Positions 10,741-20,280 of a DNA stretch of 64,000 nucleotides are shown in pieces. Numbering within the stretch: the first letter of the stretch is position 1; the number at the start of each line of letters is the position of its first letter. The notes under the pieces are model-generated. The model ran no database searches, was not told where the DNA came from, and saw only the letters and a list, made by a program, of their open reading frames with translations. The position numbers and the translations under genes were made by a program. This stretch comes from Symsagittifera roscoffensis. Lineage: Eukaryota; Xenacoelomorpha; Acoela; Convolutidae. Location: assembly GCF_963678635.1 (NCBI RefSeq), contig NC_087067.1, positions 35,107,966 to 35,171,965 of the forward strand, in the 5' to 3' direction.

Positions 10741-11930
10741 GATTGTAATTACTTGCGTTCTGCAAGAGTTTATCATTGGCAATTGAATATTTGGGCTTCA
10801 ATTTCTGATGAAGTCACCGGCCATCAGTCTCTCCACATTAATTTCGGCATTTTTTTGAAACGTGTGATGAGCTTGGGGAAGGCTGGGTGCTTCGTCGACA
10901 CGAATTTATTGAAGCTGCCTTTCCATGCCTCTAATGCATTATTTGTAGGAGGTTCTCCGCTGACAACCCGCTTAAAAACGTTCCAATTGTCAATGTCAAA
11001 TTTTGGTATGACGCGTGTGTTTCAGCGACAGGTACCAATATAGGTGTCTTCAAAGTAGTTGGCTAAACTCTGAAAATCCACTGAAGGATCCTCTTTTCGC
11101 AGCTCTTTAAATGCGAACGTTACATCGTCAACGGGAACGAATGCCTAGCCAATCATTTTTTTCATTGAAGCGAGTTTCATCATCCTCCATGTTCCTGCGT
11201 GTAAATTCAAGTTTTTGTAGGTTGCGACATACTGCCTGGCCCAATTGGAAGAAAGAAAATGGAATTTCTGTATCAGGTTGCTTTTTTTAATGTTATTGCG
11301 AACAGCGGTGTAAAATCAATGGCTTTTTTTTCGGGTCGCTCTAAGCAGCCGAAAAGTTTTTCATATGTGTCTTGAGTCTTGTTGGGCAGCAGAGCGTACT
11401 GCAGGGGTATTCGATCACACCATGTATGGTATAAACGTGGTAGAAGCCATCTGGTGCTACTGAGAACGTTCGGTCCTAATGAAACTGCGGACTGAGAAAG
11501 CAAACCGAGCGCAGGTAATATTGCAAGTACCACAATTCTGTTGTCTCAGTTACCAGAATTGCAACGTAAGAACGTATCACCGCTGTGTGTAAATTAGAGA
11601 TGTTCAGGAATTTTTGTCAGTGCTCTCAAGGTTTTTTGGCTTTAGCATTGTTTCTAAAGCTTGCTGCCCGATTCAGTTTATACTTCGAAGAGATGTTGAG
11701 TAACTTGGTTTTGTCAGCGCTGCATAAAGACAATCTGTCATGGAGCCTTACCAGTGTTTGTGGCTTTGTCGCGAACTTCTCGGCTTAATTTTGAGGGTTT
11801 CGGTAAATGTGCGTGCTCGGTTTTTAAGGTGAATTCTTGCTGTTTGTCCAAATAACCCACTGCCCTGCAGTTTCTGAAAGTACCTTGACATTCAATGAGA
11901 CCATCATTTAGCTGTTTTTTTTTCACGTAT
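10740..11930 (-). pseudogene. MULE transposase with FLYWCH-like domain, decayed
   Basis: Read on the minus strand from 11926 downward. The first block (11738-11926) has CQGTFRNCRAVGYLDKQQ followed by HAHLP, resembling a FLYWCH or WRKY-like zinc-binding module. Next (11533-11273) comes RIPLQYALLPNKTQDTYEKL, the hallmark of MULE-type transposases of animals. Further down, on one frame, are FHFLSSNWARQYV, AFVPVDDV, NYFEDTYIG and WNVFKRVVSGEPPTNNALEA, the usual C-terminal order. A TAG (before AFVPVDD) and a TGA (after YIGTCR) interrupt the frame, so it is dead. No terminal inverted repeats were found by eye. Confidence 0.85.
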
Positions 11931-13600
11931 CTCTAAACATCAAGACAAAGATGCTTTTTTCAGCGAATGAATGAGAATGATTCAGATACTAATCAACCAA
12001 TTGTTCAAAGTAGTTACTAATAAAGATTAAGCATCGTTGATTGTGTAATTGTACCATTAAAATGCAAAAAGCAGGCGTTACACTTTGTACTGGTTTCTTG
12101 TTTGACAATGTTGTAATCGCAATTAATTTATCTTTTAGAGAAATTTAATTTTCAAATTAGTTCCAACCAACTACCCAATTTACCTTATAGGCGGTTGCAC
12201 CCTCCCCCGCCTATGGCATGATAAAAAATATCTGCGTAACTGTGTGGCCAGTAAGTGGTAGGTGTGGACAACCCTTTAACTGATATCATTTTGATCGCCT
12301 GTAAAGTTTTAAGTTTCGGGTCTGCTTTCATGTAAAATGGGTAACTTTTAAGTATTGTGGAGTTTATGCTGAGTTTGATTTTTATTCAGCCACCATTCTA
12401 AATTTAGAAACGTTATAATTTGTATGAAGCTTTATTAAGAGTAATGAACTTAGTGAGGACGCTTATATAGGTCTCGCTGATTTATATTGTTTTTTTGTTC
12501 CAGGAAAATATTGATGCACTTAGGTATAATGCACTTTTGAAATCAATTGAAATTCATCTGCTGAAAGTGATGTAAATAGCACTCTCAAAGTACGAACGTG
12601 GAGATTGCGTAAAAACGTGAACGATTTCTTGTTTCGAAAGTGGAATTTATTTTTAACATTTTCCAGAGTAATAAGAACGTTATCTATTGATCCAGTTTTC
12701 TCAAGTTGGGTCCATGCTATCAAAACAGCGCCCATCAGAAATTGCTCTAGAAATTCAAAGAGGGCAAAGGGCATTTTTTTTTTTGAAATTCGAACGTGAA
12801 GATTTTTTCAAAAAAGTCAGTGTTTTTTTTATGTTTACTTGCGTTCAATACTCTTTTCCGTTTTTCGATTGGCTATGTTTATGTGTAGGTACTTCTGGTT
12901 CTTTTAATTTGATTTGTTTTAAAGAAAATATTTCTAAATCGTCTAATAAAAGCTTTGATGTTTTGCCGCTTGTGACAAGTTTTTGCGCGCACGTTTTACA
13001 ATTTTAAAACTGTCTGAAAAGTCTTTGGCCGAATTGTAACACTCATTTTGACTGAATTGTCTGAATTTGAAATATGCTGAATTTTCTGTGACCGAGTTGT
13101 CTGAACGCGTAGTCAATTATCTTATAACGAGTGTCGATGGGGTCCCTCATGATGGAGGGACCGAATGTTGAAAATTTGTTTTACTTATTTCTAGCCAATC
13201 AGAATTGAGTATTCAAAAATTTCAGAGAAATCGCGAAAATCTCAAAGAAAGTGATTAAATTCATGTCATTGAAATTAAGATTGACCGATTAAAAAAAAGC
13301 AGATACACGACTTTTCAAATATTGCGAAGTCGAAACCGGGTATTGGAAAAAAAGAAAATAGAACATTTTTTTGTATATCCACACAAATTGTACAGCAAAA
13401 ATTTTGCAGTGAAACTGTAATTCATTTTTTGTTGATAAAGACATCGGGTATGTGGAAAATGAACGTCTAGCGATTCAGATTGGCTGAAAGTTCTCAATCA
13501 TTTGGTCGCTCCATCATGAGAACGCCCTCCACCAGCGTTAATTTAGGTTCTCTTTTGGTTTTTGTATTTTTCTTCTTCCTCCGAGGTTACGGCGGCTGTT
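11931..13600. other. Non-coding; R2 copy 3; no integrin 5' exon recognised
   Basis: I searched here for the missing integrin signal-peptide and PSI exons and found none. An R2 copy covers about 12500-12890. The rest is AT-rich with no recognisable feature. GGTCCCTCATGATGGAGGGACC at 13140-13161 is a short perfect palindrome of the form GGTCCCTC-ATGATG-GAGGGACC. Confidence 0.5.
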
Positions 13601-13625
13601 TAGGTGTAATTTGCACGAGTCGCAG

Positions 13626-16600
13626 ATGAGCAACGGCTGTCCAGCAAAATACGTGTTCAATCCGGAGAATGTAGTAGATGTGGCCAAAGATATTCCTGTG
13701 GGGTCGAAGCCAGATGGATCCGCTGTAAACATTCAGCCACAGCTAGTCAATCTCAAATTGCGTCCTGGCTCTACTGAAAAGTTCAACGTGACTGTGTATG
13801 TTTCGAAAAATTACCCCGTCGATCTGTACTATCTAGTTGACAACACTGTCAGTATGATGGATGACTTCGTGAACTTGGCAACCTTGTCAGATCAGTTGAT
13901 AGCGGAAATGGTGGCACTCACTCAGAACTTCCACCTGGGCCTCGGAACTTTCAGCGACAAGCCGCTCAAGCCCTGGATTATGACAGACTTCTACACCAAG
14001 AAACCAATTGCTCTCTGTGACGACTGCGCTATTCCCGATGTGTTCCGACATCGGCTGAGTCTTGGAAACATTTCAAACGATGAGTTTGCCGTGAAGTTGA
14101 AAGATGTGAGCTTCGCTGCGACTATCGAAGACACAGAAGCATCTTTGGAAGCCATGCTGCAAGTGGTAGTTTGTCAAGATGTGATTGGCTGGCGGAAAAA
14201 CTCGAAGAGAATTCTTCTCGTATCCACCGAATCGATTGCTCACTTCTCGGGTGACGGGCTATTCTCGGGTCTGTTGAGTCAACACGACGGAAACTGTTAC
14301 ACTAACTCGGAAGGAGTTTATTCGGCGGCGGAACATCTGGACTTCCCTAGCGTGGAGACTTTGCATTACAAGTTGAAAGAAAGTCGCATTCAGACTGTTT
14401 TCGCTATTCCAGATTATCGCAAAGATTACTACGAGGAGCTGGCGAAAGTACTGCCGATGACCATCGTAGCTGTGATGGCCGAAGACTCAAAAGATTTGGT
14501 GAAGGTTGTGGTGGATAGTTTTACTAAGATTGCTAAGATGGTTCAGCTGTCCTTTGTGGACACCCAGCCAGACGAAAAACTGGCAGTTAACTTCACTGCT
14601 TACTGTCCCAATGGAGAAGTGAAACCGGGATCGACGATGTGTGAAGATGTGGACTTTGACAGTAGTGTCATATTTGAAGTGAGTGTGACGGCGCCTCTGA
14701 ATAGATATTTCTACTCCTCTTTCTCCCTAGCACAGGAGAGTCTGGAGCACTGGTCCACCCTGCGTGTCAATGTCCAGAGTGTAACGGAAGGGGGCTGTGA
14801 TTGCGATGATTCTGTTCTCTATCCGCCGCCAAACAAGCTACAAGGTAAATTAATCTCGTTCTTTCATTGCTGTGAACTGTTTTTGTTCCGACCACTGAAT
14901 GAACTATGGCCTTTGGTGGGTTCCTTTTTTTCCGCGGTATCAATAGGCTTTGCAGATAGAGATAAACTTTTCAAGAAATGACTTTAATGGTGCTTCGTTT
15001 TTGTCACATTGATGCGAAGTATAGCTTTACCTCTGTATTTGAGCATTCATATTAGTGAGCAGCCGTGGCCGTGTGGGTTAGGCACACGTCTCTCAACTCG
15101 AGGGTCATGTGTTCGAACTCCACTTCGGTGACGGTTGAAGGTGTCCCGGTTTCATCCGCCTCCTCAAGGTGGGACCGGCTGCGGCGAAATTGATGACCAC
15201 TCCCTCACCCTCAGTTGGTTCTACACTGAGCTGGACCGGGGGCTAAAAAGATTTGTAAAAAGAACATTCATAACAGAGGCGAAGTTGCACTTCGCATACA
15301 CAAGCAAAAATATGACCGATAACGCTACTGGGAAAAACTGAATGAGTAAAACTTTGATTCAACAAAACTTCTTAATGACCCGCGCCAATTATGACACATT
15401 AGCAGTACCAATCAAATTGAAATAAAAATTAGCAACTAACATGCCTTAATTTATAGAGCAGTCTATCGAGCAGTAATAACATGAAAAATTTAAATGTAAT
15501 AAAAATAAAATGAATTTTTTTGTTTGAGATTTTTTGTGAAAATCATCCCCCCACTCGCCATATTAAGTACTAAGTGATGAAATTCGCTCCTAGTAACAAA
15601 TCAATTATAGCACACAAGCTTCCTTCAACTCCTTTGGAACGATTTCTAATTTTACGAGAAATGATCACAGGTGAACTATCTTTCCAAGTTTAAGCTCAGG
15701 ACAACGATACTTTTTGAATGATATAAAAAAATCCCGTCTAAAATGGCTAGTTAAAAAGTCGACATTTGTCTGAAGAAAAAAACACCCCGAGCACAATTAT
15801 TCCGTTACGTTCGTTACGAAAGTCGGAACAATAATAGTCTGTGTAAAAATCCTTAGCTTTGGCTGTACTTAATAGCTGGTTAATGATCAAAATGAACACT
15901 TTCAAAATTAACACGTTTTATCGCAGCAATATTTGCGACTTAGGTTGGAAAAAAAGATAGTTCATACTATAACACAAGCATTGCCTGTGTAGTTAATCTT
16001 CACAAATAGTCAAGAAACATCGAATATTGGGCTTGTTTTTTTTTTCAACTTTTCAGTAAAACGTTTACCTTACAAAAATATGGTGGAGCATTCCAAACGA
16101 CAAAATATTAGAAAACGAGCATAAATTCAAAAAATGAGCATAAAATTATGCAACGAGCATACAGTTCCAAAAATTATGTTTCAAAAGTAGTAAGGTGGAT
16201 TAAAAGCAGTTCGTAAATATTGATTTCTGTTTAGCCTCATCTCTGAGCAATTAATCTCGATCCTAACCTCTACCTTGTGTGAGTTCCATTTAAAAATAAA
16301 CTGCAACTGATTGCTACTTCTGTTTTACTTCTGTTAGCATGTCTAATCTGTTAGAAAATGGATACCAAACCAATTATCCGTTTTTGCCAGCCTGCTTTTT
16401 CCCTGCTGCGAGTTTTTTTTTGAATAAAGGAAAACTGACGATAACTTCTGTAAAAGGGCTGAATTACCTCAAATATGTTAATTTTAATCAAATATCGATT
16501 GTGCAAGATGATTTTGTTTGAGACTGCAGCAGAATTTTTGTTTCAGTTGCATCAAATTTTGCTTGTGATTCCGGTTGATATCAGATCCTATGATTTTAAT

Positions 16601-18892
16601 AATGGTCTTCATGTTTTAACGAGTTGTAAGTGAGTGTGTTTGTTTCACAGGAGAAGTGTGTTCGAATCACGGAGACCTAGTGTGTGGTGGGTGTGTGTGC
16701 AATAGTGGCTTCTCAGGAGACCACTGCCAGTGTGCCCAGGACTCCCCAGTCAACATCTCCCTGTGCCAGTCGCCAGCATTGGGAATATCTCTTCCCTGCT
16801 CTGACAGAGGCTCATGTGTATGTGATGGGTGCAAGTGTGCAGTCCCCCCTCTGGGTCCGGAAATCACGAGCAGTCTCAAAGGCACCACTCCTAAAGTGTT
16901 TGGACAGTTCTGCCAGTGTGACAACTGGAGTTGTCGAAAGTACAATGGACTCGTATGTGGTGGATTAGAGAGAGGAGTTTGTGAGGGCTGCGACACCCCA
17001 GGTTAACAGTGAAATCAATAATATCTGAATTTATGATCATAATAATGATAATTTATTCTTTTCGCTGATAAATGATAGATTTTTTTTTCTAGAACAAAAC
17101 ATGTTCAAAAGCCCGTTTAAGCAGCAAACTAGTGAACAACAGCACAGTGCATTTTTCTGGAATTCTATTTAATCAAGAATAATTGTGGCATTTATAAAAG
17201 CGTAGTACTCCGTTTGGCTTAAAACACAATCAACAGTAGGATGTTTGATTACTGTAGGTCCTTCGTGTGTGTGCAAAGAGGGTTATGAAGGGAAGGCGTG
17301 CGAGTGTCCAGTGTCCACTGCCAGTTGTATGGCGGAGAGTAGTGGCAAAATATGCAATGGCCAGGGCGAGTGTGTGTGCGGACAATGCAGATGTTTCCCA
17401 AACAGCAGATACAGGTCAGCTTGAAAACATATTTATAAACTGGATTTTTGTAACCACGCTTCCCTTTTAATAATATCTAGTAATGCATCCATTCCCCTGT
17501 AAAGTACGGATGCAGCTGTTGAGCGTACTCGAATACTGAAGCTAGTAATTAACCCCTTTCTGGGCATTTGTGTCACCTATATGCGAAAATTTTGTCAGCC
17601 AATTAGAATTCATTTTTCCAAATTTGATCACAATAAGCGATAAAGTCAGTCAGCTTGGGAAATTTTAAAAGGCATTGATTGGCTGACATTTTCCCCCATT
17701 TGAGCCCCCCAGAAAGTATATCAAAGATGATGCAAGTTTGTTTCAGTTAAATTCAATCAGTGACCTTTTTGCGGAGACCCTAAGAGTATACTGAGATTTT
17801 TAATGGAATCGAGTGGCTTTTGATTTATGAAATGATGTTTTTGTAAATGAAATTTCACTCTCAACTCACTCCAGGGGCGATACTTGTGAGCAGTGCTTCA
17901 ACTGTCCCAACATCCACTGTGAGCCGAGTGAGGAGTGTGTGGTGTGTGCCTACAAGCACAGGGGGGAGATCAGAGAGAGACAGGGGAAGTGGGAGGAGGA
18001 GATGAGGAGGTGGGCGAGAGAAAATGGAACACGAGAGGGAGGAGTGGACCACATGGACGAAGAGTGGAGTGATGACTTCGCTTGGCGATGGAATAACAGT
18101 GTGTGGCAGGCGAGTAGTTGTTACTGTGCTCTTTAAGATTGGTTAAACTGTACAACTTAGGTGAAAAAAGCGAACAAATCAGAAGAGCTCGCAGCATTTG
18201 AAGAAGCTCATTGTGTAAATATTCAAGCTTTAAAAATTTGTAACTTCAGTAGGGTTTTCAATCGATCAGCAACATTGTTAGCCTAGCCTGTGAGTTATAA
18301 TATCATAGTTAGTCGTTTTGTTTAGGTCGTACAGGAGCATTGTTTAGAGGAGTGCAGAAATGTGGCGGTAGTCATTGTAGATGAAGAGAGCGAAGGGGAG
18401 GGGAGGGAACAATGTCTGGCGGAAGATGAGGATGACTGTTCCTACTTGTTCTATTACTTTCCACCCACTCATAACTGGCCGGGAAATGTCACTATTGGGA
18501 ACAGAGAAGGTGTATGGGAATGGGATGAGGATAACCTGGACTCGGATCTGATTATCTGGAACAAGAAATTTGGCTACCCAGCACATTTGGCACGAGTGGA
18601 GATAGTGAAAAAGTACTGTGATGATCCTCTAATTCTCATATTGGTGATACTCTTCATTATACTTGGAATCCTCCTCATCGGGATATCTCTTCTGGTCGCG
18701 TGGAAGATAATTGTCACTATCCAGGACAGACGAGAGTTCGCAGAGTTCCAGTCGGCTCTCAAACATGCGGATGTGAAACGCAACGAGAACCCAATGTTCG
18801 TGAAGCCAACTCAGACTGTGAACAACCCGGTGCACGACCACTCATCGACCAGCGCCAGTGGGGGCAGAAGGCGCAGTCTGAGACTTCGCTAA
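13626..18892 (+). CDS. Integrin beta subunit, 5' exon(s) missing; five exons seen
   Basis: This is a cell-surface adhesion receptor beta chain that pairs with an alpha chain. Exons: 13626-14844, 16651-17001, 17258-17414, 17875-18109 and 18326-18892; all phases join and give 842 codons plus stop. The first exon opens at NGCPAKYVFNPENV, the segment just after the PSI domain, and holds the hybrid and beta-I domains (YPVDLYYLVD, MLQVVVCQDVIGW, IQTVFAIP). Exons 2-4 carry four cysteine-rich I-EGF modules. The last exon has the end of the beta-tail, a membrane helix (ILILVILFIILGILLIGISL), QDRREFAEF and NPMF. The signal peptide and PSI exon were not found; an ATG happens to lie at 13626 but directly follows a splice-like CAG. 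AATAAA at 19238-19243 may be the poly(A) signal. Odd points: altered metal-site residues, a GC-AG fourth intron, and a second NPxY that reads NPVH. Confidence 0.93.
15058..15420 (+). mobile_element. tRNA-derived SINE (family S2) with hairpin tail module
   Basis: CCGTGGCCGTGTGGGTTAGG matches a tRNA A-box region, and ATGTGTTCGAACTCCACTT is a B-box. A GC-rich body of about 150 bp follows (CCTCAAGGTGGGACCGGCTG, then TCAGTTGGTTCTACACTGAG). After that comes GAGGCGAAGTTGCACTTCGC, a perfect hairpin, then CAAGCAAAAATATGACCGATAACG. The last module (15280-15420) recurs in reverse at 37376-37535. A functional tRNA is unlikely because the acceptor stem does not close. Confidence 0.75.
15440..16010 (-). 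repeat. REP-1 family, reversed copy lacking the middle
   Basis: Landmarks on the plus strand are AATAACATGAAAA, CATCCCCCCACTCGCCATATT, AGCTCAGGACAACGATA, CACCCCGAGCACAA, TGGCTGTACTTAATAGCTG, GACTTAGGTTGG and ACACAAGCATTGCCTGTGT. The same list in the same order occurs at 62760-63350, and in reverse at 54360-54880. Compared with 54000-54880 this copy lacks the CTTTGACATTC middle block. Confidence 0.75.
18110..18325 (+). other. GC-AG intron in integrin beta
   Basis: The donor reads CAG|GCGAGT and the acceptor TTTGTTTAG|GTCGTA. Exon 4 up to 18109 ends in phase 0 and exon 5 begins in phase 0. The nearby GT (18114) would leave one extra base and break the frame. The donor also matches the known GC-donor consensus (AG|GCAAGT) at most positions. 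Confidence 0.8.
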
Positions 18893-20270
18893 GAGTGTAG
18901 CAGAGGCTCCATGTCATCCGATCACCATGGAGGCGTAGTTCATGTATGTGACCTCCTGTGACTCCTTTTGTCCTGATGTCTCTGAATTGTCTTCTTGTCA
19001 AACATTGTCTTGCCACTCCAGACTGGTTTCTGCCAGTCGTTCATTTTACACACTTTTCTACTTCATCTATCCACAAAGAAGCTGCAACAATCATTGTTCA
19101 ACAATTCGTATTTGCTAGTTGCGTTCGACTATTCAAGCTAGTTTTGATGTCATATATGCGATTAGATCCTTAGCGCGCTGAATTTCGTTGTTCCGACCCA
19201 CCCATTAACAAAATACATGCAGAATAAGTTTTTAGAAAATAAATATGCTACGAGGTTTGATTTTCCGCGCTTCGAATCTCCGTCTAAATCCCTTCACTAA
19301 TTTTATCTACGAAATTCAAATTCAGTATTCAATGCTGACATTATCAATCAGTTCAAAGTTTGGTTAAATTCTGCATCTATTCGACGATTTTCTTTGTGAT
19401 GCTGCGAGGCATTTAAGTTTTTATGGTTTTTCTTGGCTGTACCCCAAATACGAAAAAGTTCATAGCAGTTACGTCAGATGATGTAAAAGTCGGCGCAAAT
19501 GTCTTACCTTTCGGCTCATTTATTACTGAATTAGTTTTTATTTATCGTTTTTACTTCAGCTGGATTTGCTGCATGTTCTTTTCCGTGGTTAATGCTCACA
19601 TTCGGTTTGGTAAATGCGGTCTTTTTGCCGGACATTATTTTTATCCAAAAGTGGGTACGAACTAGATAAAAATATAACCGCCTAAGATTTACAGGGCAAG
19701 CAACAACAAAGGGAATTTTTCCGCAAAAATTGACAAAATGTCTTTGACTTAAAAGAAGCGGCTGACTTCTGGTAATCAATCATGCAACATGTAACCTGAA
19801 TATGATTTCGCACACGGAGAGGTTTTGGGGAAATAATTGATTTGAAATGAAAGGAATTTATGTCGACTTGCACACGCAATGATGTCGGAACAAAAATCTT
19901 AAATACATGTATGCACATGAAGCAGTAGCGATTCAGTTAATAATAATTTGTACAAATATCAACTTGATGTTCTAAGCATTTATTTAGATTTAGCCACTTT
20001 GTCATAAATATCATTTCACAGACTTAATTAAATCAATTCAAATTCAAATTCTCAAGTCCTTACTGAAGATAAGTAGAAGTTCCTGATAATTATTTTTTGA
20101 AATTAAGCTGTACTTCAAAAACGGCAAACATTTGTCGCCGATAAGTACCAGCTTTCAAATATGTGCCTTTGTGTTCTGTTTGGATTTAGCGATTTATTTA
20201 CAAAGTTTGTGGGAACAATATCTCGTAAATCTTTGAACTGATTAACGCTAACATATCATCGTGATTTCAG
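18893..20270. other. Integrin 3' flank and intergenic DNA
   Basis: The first few hundred bases are probably the integrin beta 3' untranslated region, with AATAAA at 19238-19243. No further exon, repeat landmark or RNA gene was recognised up to the next gene. Confidence 0.5.
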
Positions 20271-20280
20271 ATTCTTCATT
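20263..20280 (+). promoter_or_regulatory. 3' splice site just before the NRF-6-like start codon
   Basis: GTGATTTCAG|ATTCTTCATT puts an acceptor-like site 10 nt before the ATG at 20281. It could end a 5'UTR intron or be a trans-splicing acceptor. A similar site abuts the ADAM10 start. No branch point or donor was identified. Confidence 0.4.

Larger units (their letters stand above)
14845..16650 (+). other. Integrin beta intron with SINE and REP-1 copy
   Basis: GT-AG intron in phase 1 (CAAG|GTAAAT to TTTCACAG). It contains a tRNA-derived SINE (15058-15305), the 3' module shared with 37.4-37.5 kb, and a reversed REP-1 copy (15440-16010). The open frame at 16339-16521 has no family resemblance. 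Confidence 0.85.

Noticed and set aside
13611-13625. Integrin translation starting at 13611
   Set aside because: The codon there is TTG, a TAA lies just upstream, and the protein would lack signal peptide and PSI domain. An acceptor at CAG|ATGAGC (13625/13626) is more likely.
16667-16996. 109-residue minus-strand frame opposite integrin exon 2
   Set aside because: It is a shadow of the cysteine-rich plus-strand exon, whose phase, splice sites and homology are consistent.
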